Assembly: GCF_025421775.1 (NCBI RefSeq)
Contig: NZ_JAOEFX010000008.1
Coordinates: 124,001 to 188,000 of the forward strand
Source of the DNA: Paenarthrobacter aurescens
Lineage (GTDB): Bacteria; Actinomycetota; Actinomycetes; Actinomycetales; Micrococcaceae
Length of the DNA stretch: 64,000 bases
Direction of reading: 5' to 3'
A program made the translations under genes and the position numbers. The notes under the pieces are model-generated. The model was not told the DNA's origin. It ran no database searches and worked only from the letters and a program-made list of their open reading frames with translations. Numbering within the stretch: position 1 is the stretch's first letter; every line of letters starts with the position of its first letter. Shown in pieces: positions 25,236 to 34,314 of this stretch.

Positions 25236-26846
25236 ATGGAGACAATTGCCAGCCTGACGGGAGCCGCCAGCGGCACCTTTGATGCCAACCAATCGGCACA
25301 ACTGGCGTTGGTGGAGGAACTGAAGGAGCGCCTGGCGACGGCGGCCCTCGGTGGCCCGGCAAAGTCCAGGGAGCGGCATATCGCCCGCGGAAAGCTTCTT
25401 CCGAGGGAACGCATCGATTACCTGCTGGATGACGGCAGCCCGTTCCTCGAGATCGCACCCTTGGCCGCGAACGGCATGTACAACGACGATTCCCCAGGGG
25501 CCGGTGTGATTGCAGGCATTGGCTTGGTCCATGGTCGGCCCGTCCTGGTGATCTCCAATGACGCTACGGTCAAGGGCGGCACCTACTATCCCATGACGGT
25601 GAAGAAGCACCTCCGGGCGCAGGAAATCGCCCTGGAGAACAAGCTTCCCTGCATCTACCTGGTGGATTCCGGGGGAGCGTTCCTGCCCAAACAGGACGAG
25701 GTTTTCCCGGATAAGGAACACTTCGGCCGGATCTTTTACAACCAGGCCAGGATGTCTGCTGCCAAGATTCCGCAGATTGCTTCAGTGATGGGTTCCTGCA
25801 CCGCGGGTGGCGCCTATGTGCCGGCCATGAGCGACGAGACGGTCATCGTCAGGAACCAGGGCACCATCTTCCTGGGTGGCCCGCCGTTGGTCAAAGCAGC
25901 CATTGGCGAGATCGTCACTGCCGAGGAACTGGGTGGCGGCGACGTTCACTCCCGGATTTCCGGTGTCACCGACCATCTGGCCGAGAACGACCAACACGCG
26001 CTGGAAATCGTCCGGGACATCGTCGCGACGTTGCCGAAGCCGGCCCAGCCGGCCTGGGACGTGTCCGACGTCGTCCTGCCGCCTGTCGTCGACCCTTCAG
26101 AGATCTACGGTGTAGTTCCCACGGACGTCAACGCGCAATACGACGTCCGCGAAGTTATTGCCAGGCTGGTGGACGGCTCCGAATTCCACGAGTTCAAGAA
26201 GAACTACGGCACCACCCTGGTGACCGGCTTCGCGCACCTGCATGGCCATCCTGTGGGCATCGTAGCCAACAACGGCGTCCTCTTCAGCGAATCCTCGCTC
26301 AAAGGCGCGCACTTCATTGAGCTCTGCGATCAGCGCGGTATTCCGCTGATCTTCCTGCAGAACCTCTCCGGGTTCATGGTGGGCAAGGACTATGAGCAGG
26401 GCGGCATCGCCAAGAACGGGGCCAAGATGGTCACCGCGGTGGCCACAGCGCGAGTGCCCAAACTGACAGTGGTGATCGGTGGATCGTTCGGTGCCGGCAA
26501 CTACTCCATGTGCGGCCGGGCGTACTCGCCGCGCTTCCTGTGGATGTGGCCGGCTGCCCGCATCTCGGTCATGGGCGGAAACCAAGCTTCCAGCGTCCTG
26601 GCCACCGTCAAAAGGGACCAGTATGAGGCGGCTGGCCAGGAATGGTCCGCCGAGGACGAAGAAGCTTTCAAGGCTCCCATCAAGCAGCAGTACGAGGACC
26701 AAGGGAGCCCCTACTACTCCACGGCCCGGCTCTGGGACGACGGCATTATCGACCCCGCCGACACCCGGCGGGTCCTGGGCATGGCCCTGGACATCGTCTC
26801 CCGCCAACAACTGCCCGAGACCTCCTTCGGCCTCTTCAGGATGTGA
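25236..26846 (+). CDS. accD1: Acyl-CoA carboxylase carboxyltransferase subunit (3-methylcrotonyl-CoA type)
   Basis: This subunit transfers CO2 from carboxybiotin to an acyl-CoA. The start is ATG 25236 (536 aa, AGGGG upstream) or ATG 25221. The N- and C-terminal crotonase-fold halves carry VDSGGAFLPKQDEVFPD, GSCTAGGAYVPAMSD, GGPPLVKAAIGE, LQNLSGFMVGKDYEQGGIAKNGAKMV and GGSFGAGNYSMCGRAYSPRFLWMWP, the pattern of methylcrotonyl-CoA carboxylase beta subunits. The biotin carboxylase subunit follows after 2 nt. This is the first gene of the leucine/itaconate operon, matching M. tuberculosis accD1 (Rv2502c). Confidence 0.95.
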   Translation: METIASLTGAASGTFDANQSAQLALVEELKERLATAALGGPAKSRERHIARGKLLPRERIDYLLDDGSPFLEIAPLAANGMYNDDSPGAGVIAGIGLVHGRPVLVISNDATVKGGTYYPMTVKKHLRAQEIALENKLPCIYLVDSGGAFLPKQDEVFPDKEHFGRIFYNQARMSAAKIPQIASVMGSCTAGGAYVPAMSDETVIVRNQGTIFLGGPPLVKAAIGEIVTAEELGGGDVHSRISGVTDHLAENDQHALEIVRDIVATLPKPAQPAWDVSDVVLPPVVDPSEIYGVVPTDVNAQYDVREVIARLVDGSEFHEFKKNYGTTLVTGFAHLHGHPVGIVANNGVLFSESSLKGAHFIELCDQRGIPLIFLQNLSGFMVGKDYEQGGIAKNGAKMVTAVATARVPKLTVVIGGSFGAGNYSMCGRAYSPRFLWMWPAARISVMGGNQASSVLATVKRDQYEAAGQEWSAEDEEAFKAPIKQQYEDQGSPYYSTARLWDDGIIDPADTRRVLGMALDIVSRQQLPETSFGLFRM

Positions 26847-26848
26847 CC

Positions 26849-28999
26849 ATGACCCTGCCAACAACAGCCACAGCCCCTCCCCAGGCGGCAGTCCGAAACT
26901 TCAGTGCCGTCCTTGTTGCCAACCGCGGTGAGATCGCCTGCCGGGTCATCAGGACCCTGAAGGAGATGGGTATCCGCTCCGTCGCGGTGTACTCGGACGC
27001 GGACAAAGATGCCAGGCACGTGGCCCTCGCTGATACCGCCGTTGCGATTGGTGGCACGGCGCCCTCTGAGAGCTACCTGAAGATCGACGCCATCATCGAT
27101 GCATGCCGCCGCAGTGGGGCCGAGGCCGTGCACCCGGGATACGGCTTCCTTTCCGAGAATGTGGAGTTTGCCAAAGCACTGGACGCCGCGGGCATCACCT
27201 TCATCGGGCCCGGTATTGGGGCCATTGAAGTGATGGGAGACAAAATCCGCTCCAAGAACCACGTGATGGCCTACGACGTCCCGTGCGTTCCCGGCATTGC
27301 CAAGCCCGGACTCACCGACCAGGAATTGATCGCGGCGGCGCCCGAAGTCGGCTTCCCCTTGCTGATCAAACCCTCTGCAGGTGGCGGTGGCAAAGGCATG
27401 CATGTGGTGGAACGGGCCGAAGACCTGGCCTCCACGCTGGTCACCGCACGGCGTGTGGCTGCATCCGCTTTTGGAGACGACACCCTTTTCCTGGAGCGGC
27501 TTATCCGCGCTCCCCGGCACATCGAGGTCCAGGTCCTGGCCGACAACCACGGCAATGTCATCCACCTCGGCGAGCGCGAGTGCTCACTCCAACGCCGGCA
27601 CCAGAAGGTCATTGAGGAAGCCCCATCCGCTCTCTTCGAATCACTGCCGGACGGTGCCGCCCAGCGGGCACGGATCGGTGAGGCAGCCTGCAATGCCGCT
27701 CGCTCCGTCAACTACAGCGGCGCGGGCACCGTCGAGTTCCTGGTATCTGATGAACACCCGGACGAGTTCTTTTTCATGGAGATGAACACCCGGCTGCAGG
27801 TGGAGCACCCGGTCACCGAGATGGTCACGGGCATCGACCTCGTTGCCTGGCAGGTGAGGATCGCCGCCGGTGAGGTGCTCACCGTGGCGCAGTCCGACGT
27901 CGTGCTTGACGGCCACGCTGTGGAGGCGCGGGTCTACGCAGAGGTGCCCGAGCGGAATTTCATGCCATCGATGGGGCGCATCGTGGCGCTCGCCGAGCAA
28001 GGCGCGGCCGATGCAACCGTGTCCGGTCAGCAGCGGACCCACGCCAATGTGCGGATCGACTCTGCCATGCGGGACAACCTGCAGATCACGGGCGACTACG
28101 ATCCCATGCTCGCCAAGGTCATTTCGTGGGGGGTGGACAGGGCAGCGGCGCTGGATACCTTGGACGCTGCCCTTGGTCGGTACACCCTGCTGGGTGTTGA
28201 TACGAATGTCGAGTACCTGCGCCTGCTGATCAACGATCCGGACGTCCGGGCAGGGCACCTGGACACCGGGCTGATTGAGCGCAAGCTGCCGGCCATGGAA
28301 TTCAGGCATGCCGGCCCCCGCGAACTGATCGCCGCCGGCCTCACTTTGTGGCTTGAACGCACGGGCCCGGCGCTCGCGGGTGACGCGTGGAGGAAGCCTG
28401 ATTCCTGGCGCGTCAGTGGCCGCGGGGCGTGGACTATCACACTCGGCGTCCCGGGCGGCGGACTCGCCACAGTGTCCATCACCGAGGCGGACGGTACCGT
28501 GACAGCCACCGTCGACGACGGTGCCGGCGCCGCTGCACGCGTCAAGGTATTGGACCGCACTGCGGACACCATTGTGGTTGAGTTCGACGACGGTCCCGCC
28601 ACCTTCGCGGTGGGCGTGGCCGGCGACGCCGTCCATCTGGGCAACGATGGCTGGTCCTGCCGGCTGGAAGTCCTGGACCGGACGGAGCGCCTGCGCCGCT
28701 TGCTCGCCGGCATCCAGCGCGAAGAAGGGCAAGCGGATCCGGAAGTGCGCTCGCCGATGCCTGGAACCGTGGTGTCGGTATCCGTGGCCGACGGAGACAC
28801 CGTTGATGAAGGGCAGGCGCTCCTGTCCGTGGAGGCCATGAAGATGGAGCACCAACTTCTGGCCTCTGTATCCGGCACTGTCCGCCTCACCAGCAAACCC
28901 GGGGACCTGGTCAAAGCAGACCAGGTACTCGCCACCATTCACGTAGCCGCCCCCGAAGACACGGCCGGCAAGAACACAGACAAGGAAATCCAGCCATGA
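26849..28999 (+). CDS. accA1: Acyl-CoA carboxylase biotin carboxylase/BCCP subunit (3-methylcrotonyl-CoA type)
   Basis: The 716 aa alpha subunit starts at ATG 26849, 2 nt after accD1; the frame is open further upstream but lies inside accD1. It has a biotin carboxylase domain (LVANRGEIACRVIRTLKE, ATP-grasp loop SAGGGGKGMHVV, FFMEMNTRLQVEHPVTE), a less conserved BT linker, and a biotin carboxyl carrier domain with the biotinylated Lys665 in EAMKMEHQL. With AccD1 it would carboxylate 3-methylcrotonyl-CoA to 3-methylglutaconyl-CoA. Its stop overlaps the acyl-CoA dehydrogenase start (ATGA). Confidence 0.95.
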   Translation: MTLPTTATAPPQAAVRNFSAVLVANRGEIACRVIRTLKEMGIRSVAVYSDADKDARHVALADTAVAIGGTAPSESYLKIDAIIDACRRSGAEAVHPGYGFLSENVEFAKALDAAGITFIGPGIGAIEVMGDKIRSKNHVMAYDVPCVPGIAKPGLTDQELIAAAPEVGFPLLIKPSAGGGGKGMHVVERAEDLASTLVTARRVAASAFGDDTLFLERLIRAPRHIEVQVLADNHGNVIHLGERECSLQRRHQKVIEEAPSALFESLPDGAAQRARIGEAACNAARSVNYSGAGTVEFLVSDEHPDEFFFMEMNTRLQVEHPVTEMVTGIDLVAWQVRIAAGEVLTVAQSDVVLDGHAVEARVYAEVPERNFMPSMGRIVALAEQGAADATVSGQQRTHANVRIDSAMRDNLQITGDYDPMLAKVISWGVDRAAALDTLDAALGRYTLLGVDTNVEYLRLLINDPDVRAGHLDTGLIERKLPAMEFRHAGPRELIAAGLTLWLERTGPALAGDAWRKPDSWRVSGRGAWTITLGVPGGGLATVSITEADGTVTATVDDGAGAAARVKVLDRTADTIVVEFDDGPATFAVGVAGDAVHLGNDGWSCRLEVLDRTERLRRLLAGIQREEGQADPEVRSPMPGTVVSVSVADGDTVDEGQALLSVEAMKMEHQLLASVSGTVRLTSKPGDLVKADQVLATIHVAAPEDTAGKNTDKEIQP

Positions 29000-30159
29000 G
29001 CACCTTCGAACTTAATGAGGAATACCAGGACCTCAGCGACTCCGTCCGCGAGTTCGCCGACGAGGTAGTGGCTCCGGTTTCCGCCAAGCACGACGAAGAG
29101 CACAGCTTCCCCTACGAAGTGGTGAAGCAGATGGGGGAGATGGGCCTGTTCGGCCTGCCGTTCCCAGAGGAGTTCGGCGGCATGGGCGGAGACTACTTCG
29201 CGCTGGCCCTGGCACTGGAACAGCTGGGCCGTGTTGACCAGTCGGTGGCCATCACCCTGGAAGCCGGGGTTTCCTTGGGTGCCATGCCGGTGTACCGCTT
29301 CGGGACGGACGCGCAAAAAGAAGAGTGGCTGCCGCAGCTGGCGTCCGGGCGTTCGCTGGCTGGCTTCGGTTTGACCGAGCGCGAGGCCGGTTCTGATGCC
29401 GGCGGCACCAAGACCAACGCCCACCTGGAAAACGGCGAATGGGTGATCAACGGCAACAAGGAGTTCATCACCAACTCCGGTACTGACATCACCACGCTGG
29501 TCACCGTCACGGCAGTCACGGGCCGGAAGGAAAACGCTGACGGCAGCACCAAGAAGGAAATCTCCACCATCCTGGTGCCCACGGACACGCCCGGGTTCAC
29601 TGCGGAAAAGCCGTACAACAAGGTGGGGTGGAACGCCTCCGACACCCACCCGCTCACCCTGGACAACGTCCGCGTCCCTGAAGCGAACCTGCTGGGCGAG
29701 CGCGGCCGGGGCTACGCGAACTTCCTGTCCATCCTGGATGAAGGCCGCATCGCGATCGCTGCGCTGGCCACCGGTGCGGCCCAGGGATGCGTGGATTTGT
29801 CCGTGAAGTATGCCAAGGAACGCAGCGCCTTTGGCCAGAACATCGGCAAGTACCAGGCCATCCAGTTCAAGATCGCACGGATGCAGGCCAGGGCCCACAC
29901 AGCCCGTTTGGCGTACTACGACGCCGCTTCCAGGATGCTCGCCGGCAAGCCGTTCAAGACCGAAGCGGCCATCGCTAAGATGGTCGCAGGCGAGGCAGCC
30001 ATGGATAACGCGCGGGACGCCACCCAGGTGTTCGGCGGCTACGGCTTCATCAACGAATTCACGGTGGCACGGCATTACCGCGACTCCAAGATCCTTGAAA
30101 TCGGGGAGGGCACCACCGAGGTCCAGTTGATGCTCATCGCCCGCGAGCTGGGTCTGTAA
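28996..30159 (+). CDS. Acyl-CoA dehydrogenase, probable isovaleryl-CoA dehydrogenase (FadE19-like)
   Basis: A 387 aa FAD enzyme that desaturates an acyl-CoA at C2-C3. It shows the two family signatures (GFGLTEREAGSDAGGTKT and the C-terminal QVFGGYGFINEFTVARHYRDSKI region) and the catalytic Glu371 in EIGEGTTEVQ. In the leucine pathway it would convert isovaleryl-CoA to 3-methylcrotonyl-CoA, the substrate of the two preceding genes. Canonical isovaleryl-CoA dehydrogenases have the base elsewhere (Glu254 in human); here it is at the SCAD/MCAD position, so a 2-methyl-branched substrate is also possible. It corresponds to Rv2500c. Confidence 0.92.
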   Translation: MSTFELNEEYQDLSDSVREFADEVVAPVSAKHDEEHSFPYEVVKQMGEMGLFGLPFPEEFGGMGGDYFALALALEQLGRVDQSVAITLEAGVSLGAMPVYRFGTDAQKEEWLPQLASGRSLAGFGLTEREAGSDAGGTKTNAHLENGEWVINGNKEFITNSGTDITTLVTVTAVTGRKENADGSTKKEISTILVPTDTPGFTAEKPYNKVGWNASDTHPLTLDNVRVPEANLLGERGRGYANFLSILDEGRIAIAALATGAAQGCVDLSVKYAKERSAFGQNIGKYQAIQFKIARMQARAHTARLAYYDAASRMLAGKPFKTEAAIAKMVAGEAAMDNARDATQVFGGYGFINEFTVARHYRDSKILEIGEGTTEVQLMLIARELGL

Positions 30160-30179
30160 CCGTACGGGAAGGATCAAGG

Positions 30180-30962
30180 ATGATTGACAAGGTTGTTGCC
30201 AGCGCCGCTGAAGCGGTGAAGGACATCCCGGACGGAGCTTCGCTGGCCGTTGGTGGTTTTGGCTTGTGCGGTATCCCTGTCTCGCTGATTGACGCGCTCC
30301 ACGGCCAAGGCACCACCGATCTTGAGACAGTCAGCAACAACTGCGGCGTGGATGACTGGGGGTTGGGGATCCTCCTCAGGGACGGACGCATCCGCCGGAC
30401 CATCAGCTCGTACGTGGGCGAGAACAAAGAGTTTGCCCGGCAGTATCTGGCGGGGGAGTTGGAGGTGGTTCTCACGCCGCAGGGCACCTTGGCCGAGAAA
30501 CTGCGCGCCGGCGGTGCGGGCATCCCGGCCTTTTACACCAAGGCGGGTGTGGGAACCCAGGTGTCCGACGGCGGCCTTCCGCAAAAGTACGACGCCGACG
30601 GTAACGTTGCGCTCGCCTCGTCTCCGAAGGAGGTGCGCACCTTCAATGATTCCGACTACGTCCTTGAAGAGTCCCTGACGCCGGACTTCGGGCTGGTCCA
30701 TGCCTGGAAAGGCGATCGCCACGGGAACCTTGTCTTTCACGCGACGGCCATGAACTTCAACCCGCTCTGCGCCATGGCCGCCAAAACCACCATCGCCGAG
30801 GTGGAGGAGCTCGTGGAACCCGGTGAGCTGGACCCGGAACACATCCACACACCCGGCATTTTCGTGCAGCGCGTAGTGGTGGCACCGTCCAACGAGAAGC
30901 GGATCGAGAAGCGCACGGTGGCGTTATCCGGATCGGCAAGCAGCCAACAGGCAGGAGCCTAG
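30180..30962 (+). CDS. scoA: 3-oxoacid (succinyl) CoA-transferase subunit A
   Basis: A 260 aa protein with the type I CoA-transferase alpha-subunit pattern: SLAVGGFGLCGIPVSLIDAL near the N-terminus, SNNCGVDDWGLGILL, GTLAEKLRAGGAGIPAFYTKAGVGT and GDRHGNLVFHATAMNFNP. With ScoB it transfers CoA from succinyl-CoA to acetoacetate, the end product of leucine breakdown. In mycobacteria the same pair (Rv2503c/Rv2504c) has been linked to activation of itaconate. It follows the dehydrogenase by 20 nt and precedes scoB by 2 nt. Confidence 0.95.
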   Translation: MIDKVVASAAEAVKDIPDGASLAVGGFGLCGIPVSLIDALHGQGTTDLETVSNNCGVDDWGLGILLRDGRIRRTISSYVGENKEFARQYLAGELEVVLTPQGTLAEKLRAGGAGIPAFYTKAGVGTQVSDGGLPQKYDADGNVALASSPKEVRTFNDSDYVLEESLTPDFGLVHAWKGDRHGNLVFHATAMNFNPLCAMAAKTTIAEVEELVEPGELDPEHIHTPGIFVQRVVVAPSNEKRIEKRTVALSGSASSQQAGA

Positions 30963-30964
30963 CC

Positions 30965-31717
30965 ATGGAATCAAACAGCCTCCAGGACCTGCCGCCCCGC
31001 CCCGAAGCCGTGCGGCACGAATACCGTCGCGCCGACGTCGAACATCACGAATCAAAGGGCTGGACCCGCAACGAACTGGCCGCCCGCGTGGCCCAGGAAC
31101 TGACCAATGGCCAGTATGTAAACCTCGGTATCGGCATGCCCACCCTGATTCCCAACTACATCCCCGACGGCGTGGAGGTCATTCTTCACTCCGAGAACGG
31201 CATCCTGGGCGTTGGACCTTATCCGGCGGAAGACAAGGTGGATCCGGACCTCATCAATGCGGGCAAGGAAACGGTCACGGTCAATGCCGGCGCCGCGTTC
31301 TTCGACTCGGCGTCGTCCTTCGGCATGATCCGCGGTGGGCACGTAGACGTTGCTGTCCTCGGCGCTATGGAAGTGGCCGCGAACGGCGATCTGGCCAACT
31401 GGATGATCCCCGGCAAGATGGTGAAGGGCATGGGTGGCGCCATGGACCTGGTGTTCGGTGCCAAGAAGGTCATCGTCATGATGGAACATGTGGACCGCAA
31501 CGGCAGGCCGAAGATCGTCCAGGACTGTTCCCTGCCGCTCACGGGAAAGGGATGCGTGGACCGTATCATCACGGACCTTGCAGTGATCGACGTCGTCAAG
31601 GACGAAGGGGACCCGCGCCTTGTCCTCCGTGAACTGGCCCCCAATGTCACCCTCGACGATGTCGTGGCAGCAACCGGCGCCGAGCTGTTCGAAGAAGACC
31701 AGGAACTCACCGTATGA
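30965..31717 (+). CDS. scoB: 3-oxoacid (succinyl) CoA-transferase subunit B
   Basis: A 250 aa beta subunit. The catalytic glutamate is Glu77 in LHSENGILGVGPYP, which forms the CoA thioester during transfer. GWTRNELAARVAQEL and GIGMPTLIPNYIP are typical of the beta subunit. About 30 residues precede the usual start near GWTRNEL, a moderate N-terminal extension; no better internal ATG is present. The stop overlaps the MaoC-type hydratase start by 4 nt (ATGA). Confidence 0.95.
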   Translation: MESNSLQDLPPRPEAVRHEYRRADVEHHESKGWTRNELAARVAQELTNGQYVNLGIGMPTLIPNYIPDGVEVILHSENGILGVGPYPAEDKVDPDLINAGKETVTVNAGAAFFDSASSFGMIRGGHVDVAVLGAMEVAANGDLANWMIPGKMVKGMGGAMDLVFGAKKVIVMMEHVDRNGRPKIVQDCSLPLTGKGCVDRIITDLAVIDVVKDEGDPRLVLRELAPNVTLDDVVAATGAELFEEDQELTV

Positions 31718-32199
31718 CGCGGGTGGTGGAACAGCGAGGGTTGTATTTCGATGAACTTGAAGAGGGCGTGATTTATGCGCACAGGCCCGGACGCACCGTC
31801 ACCGAGTCGGACAATGTCCTCTTCACCACCATGACCATGAACACCCAGGCGCTGCACCTGGACGCGGCCTGGAGTGCCGGGCAGCCGTTCGGGCAGCGTC
31901 TCATGAACTCGATGTTCACCCTGTCCACCATGGTGGGGCAGTCCGTGGCCCAACTGACGCAAGGGACCATCATCGCGCAGCTGGGGCTGACCGACGTCAC
32001 CTTTCCGCACCCGCTGTATCACGGGGATACCCTGTACACGGAAACGGTGATCACCGAAAAACGGTTGTCGTCATCCCGTCCAGGACAGGGCGTGGTGACC
32101 ATGCAGCACACCGGCCGCAACCAGGACGGATCTGTGGTGGCGTTGGCCACCCGGACCTGCTTGATGTGGACCAAGGAAGCGCACGCCGCGCAGTCCTAG
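31714..32199 (+). CDS. MaoC-type acyl-CoA hydratase (3-methylglutaconyl-CoA/itaconyl-CoA hydratase)
   Basis: A 161 aa hot-dog fold protein. In place of the usual hydratase-2 D-x-N-P-x-H it has NTQALHLD, the variant seen in mesaconyl-CoA hydratase-like MaoC proteins such as Rv2499c. The later segment FPHPLYHGDTLYTET is also typical. In the leucine pathway it would hydrate 3-methylglutaconyl-CoA to HMG-CoA, and in itaconate breakdown itaconyl-CoA to citramalyl-CoA. It replaces the crotonase-type hydratase (LiuC) of Pseudomonas leucine clusters. It overlaps scoB by 4 nt. Confidence 0.9.
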   Translation: MTRVVEQRGLYFDELEEGVIYAHRPGRTVTESDNVLFTTMTMNTQALHLDAAWSAGQPFGQRLMNSMFTLSTMVGQSVAQLTQGTIIAQLGLTDVTFPHPLYHGDTLYTETVITEKRLSSSRPGQGVVTMQHTGRNQDGSVVALATRTCLMWTKEAHAAQS

Positions 32200-32238
32200 T
32201 TTCTGTTCGTGTCAGCACTTCACCAGCAAGGAATCCGC

Positions 32239-33096
32239 ATGCCTTCTCCCGACTTGTCCTCCACCACAGCGGCTTTGCCGTTCACCATGGGTCCAGCTCT
32301 CCTGTTCTGCCCCGCGGACAGGCCGGAGCGCTTCGGAAAGGCAGCTGACCGGTCTGACGCCGTCATCCTGGACCTGGAAGACGCCGTCGCTCCCGCAGAC
32401 AAGCCGGCGGCCCGGGAGGCGATCCTCGAGCAGCCCGGCAGTGGTGGACTGGAGCCAAGCCGCACCATTATTCGGGTAAACCCCGTGGGAACACCGGAGT
32501 TCGACCTGGATCTCCAGGCCTTGGCGAACACGCAGTACCGAACCGTCATGCTGGCCAAGGCGGAGAGCGCAGAGCAGCTCAGGTCATTGGCGGGTTATCA
32601 GGTCATCGCGCTCTGCGAGACGGCGGCCGGCATCGTTAATGCTGCCTCGATCGCCGCCGAACCCAACGTCGTGGGACTCATGTGGGGTGCCGAAGACCTG
32701 CTGGCTTCCCTGGGCGGGCTCTCCAGCCGGAACGACGACGGCGGGTACCGGGCTGTCGCACTGCACTCGCGTTCCGCTGTACTGCTCGCCGCGAAGGCCG
32801 CGGGCAAGGAAGCCATCGACTCCGTGTATGTGAACATCCCGGACCTTGAAGGCCTGGGCGTGGAGTCCCGGGATGCGGTGGCCAGTGGCTTCGGTGCGAA
32901 GGCCTGCATCCACCCGAACCAGGTTGCCGTGGTCAGGGAAGCCTACGCGCCTACCCCCGAAGCCGTAGCCCAAGCGACCGAACTTCTGGACGCAGCGGCC
33001 GCCGCGGGCACGGGAGTGTTCCAGTTCAAGGGCAAAATGATCGACGGCCCCATCCTCAAGCACGCGGAAGCGACACTTCGCCGGGCACGGCGCTAA
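32239..33096 (+). CDS. CitE-like beta-hydroxyacyl-CoA lyase (HMG-CoA/citramalyl-CoA lyase)
   Basis: ATG 32239 has AAGGA 7 nt upstream and gives 285 aa; a GTG at 32209 is less likely. The TIM-barrel HpcH/HpaI-citrate lyase beta fold is shown by RPERFGKAADRSDAVILDLEDAV near the N-terminus, the metal-binding Glu in LCETAAGIVNA and Asp in GAEDLLASLGG, and ACIHPNQV. Its mycobacterial counterpart Rv2498c has been reported to cleave both (R)-HMG-CoA and (S)-citramalyl-CoA, which links leucine and itaconate breakdown. It takes the place of LiuE. It is the last gene of the operon, followed by a hairpin. Confidence 0.9.
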   Translation: MPSPDLSSTTAALPFTMGPALLFCPADRPERFGKAADRSDAVILDLEDAVAPADKPAAREAILEQPGSGGLEPSRTIIRVNPVGTPEFDLDLQALANTQYRTVMLAKAESAEQLRSLAGYQVIALCETAAGIVNAASIAAEPNVVGLMWGAEDLLASLGGLSSRNDDGGYRAVALHSRSAVLLAAKAAGKEAIDSVYVNIPDLEGLGVESRDAVASGFGAKACIHPNQVAVVREAYAPTPEAVAQATELLDAAAAAGTGVFQFKGKMIDGPILKHAEATLRRARR

Positions 33097-33101
33097 CGAC
33101 C

Positions 33102-33164
33102 AATCCGGCCCTTGTTCGCCCCACACACCGTAGAACGGTGGGATGAGCAAACAGGGGCCGGATT
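33102..33164. terminator. Long hairpin between the leucine and sugar operons
   Basis: AATCCGGCCC...GGGCCGGATT is a perfect 10-bp base, extended by TTGTT/AACAG and inner CCCAC/GTGGG pairs. It sits between the convergent lyase and oxidoreductase genes and probably acts in both directions. Confidence 0.75.
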
Positions 33165-33183
33165 CGTTGGAGCGGCCTGAGCG

Positions 33184-34314
33184 CTAGGCGCGAACCGCCG
33201 TCGAGTGTTCCGCGAGTTCCGTCAGCTCAACAGTGGCGGGCCGTTCGGCCGTGCTCTTGATGGCCACCGCCTGCCCGCTCCGGGCTGATTCCAGCACCGA
33301 TTCCATGACCTCCAGCGCATGGAACGCCAGCCGGCCACCGGCGCGGGGTTCCTGTCCTGCGGGTGTGGCCGCCAGGTCGGCAATGCCAAAGCCGCGGCCC
33401 GAGTCCACGTAGCCAGCCGAAACAGGGAGGGTCTCCCAGTTGTCGGCGCCCAGCGCGAAATGCTGCACGTCGCCGTCGAAATGGTTGGGGTCCGGCACGA
33501 TGAGAGAACCCGTCTCACCGTGGATCTCAATGTTGGGACTCTTCGTCTTCACCGCGTCGAAGCTCATGAACAGCGTGGAAAGGGCTCCGGACGCGTGCAC
33601 CAGGACACCGGTGACATGGGAGTCGATGCCCACCGGGACTTTTTGGCCCTCCCGCGGGCCGGAACCGATGGTGCGTTCGCTGCGCGTGTGGCTCGCCGCG
33701 CCCATCACTGACGCTACGGGTCCGAGCAGGGTGACCAGAGCCGAAACATAATACGGGCCCATGTCCAGGAGCGGTCCGCCGCCGGGCTGGTAGTAGAAGT
33801 CGGGGTTCGGGTGCCAGCGCTCGTGGCCTGGAGTGGCCATGGTGGCCGTAGCCGAAATGGGAGCGCCGATCAGGCCGTCGTCGATCGCTTTGCGGGCCGT
33901 TTGGATGCCGGTTCCCAGCACCGTGTCCGGGGCGCATCCCACCACTACTCCGGCAGCTGAGGCCGCGTCGAGGACCTCCTGCGCCTCCGCTGTGGTGGCA
34001 GCGAGCGGCTTCTCGCCGTAGACCGACTTACCGGCTGCGATGGCCTTGAGCGCGATGTCCGCGTGGGCTGCAGGGATGGTCAGGTTCAGGACAAGGTCTA
34101 CGTCTTCTGCGGCCAGCAGTTCGTCCACAGTCAGGGCCCGAACGCCGTCGTACGAGTCGGCCACCGCCTGTGCCCGCGCCGGATCCAGGTCCGCCACCGC
34201 TACGAGGTTGATGGAATCCAGCCGGCGGAAGTTGGTCAGGTACTGGGCGATGATGGCACCACAGCCAATGATCCCTACCCTCAGTGGCTCTTCGATGCCT
34301 AGCGGGTTGCCCAC
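33184..34314 (-). CDS. Gfo/Idh/MocA-family oxidoreductase
   Basis: GTG 34314 with AAGGGG upstream gives 376 aa. The N-terminal Rossmann fold shows VGIIGCGAIIAQYL, and GEKPLA contains the catalytic Lys. The C-terminal half has GGGPLLDMGPYYVSAL, where Tyr replaces the His of the usual D-x-G-x-H, as in the glucose-fructose oxidoreductase branch. It would oxidise or reduce a sugar or polyol with NAD(P). It overlaps the ThuA gene by 16 nt and is the last gene of the sugar operon. The substrate is unknown. Confidence 0.92.
   Translation of the reverse strand: MGNPLGIEEPLRVGIIGCGAIIAQYLTNFRRLDSINLVAVADLDPARAQAVADSYDGVRALTVDELLAAEDVDLVLNLTIPAAHADIALKAIAAGKSVYGEKPLAATTAEAQEVLDAASAAGVVVGCAPDTVLGTGIQTARKAIDDGLIGAPISATATMATPGHERWHPNPDFYYQPGGGPLLDMGPYYVSALVTLLGPVASVMGAASHTRSERTIGSGPREGQKVPVGIDSHVTGVLVHASGALSTLFMSFDAVKTKSPNIEIHGETGSLIVPDPNHFDGDVQHFALGADNWETLPVSAGYVDSGRGFGIADLAATPAGQEPRAGGRLAFHALEVMESVLESARSGQAVAIKSTAERPATVELTELAEHSTAVRA

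Noticed and set aside
27641..28942. 433-codon antisense frame in the biotin carboxylase gene
   Set aside because: No ribosome binding site or motif; the sense strand codes for a complete carboxylase.
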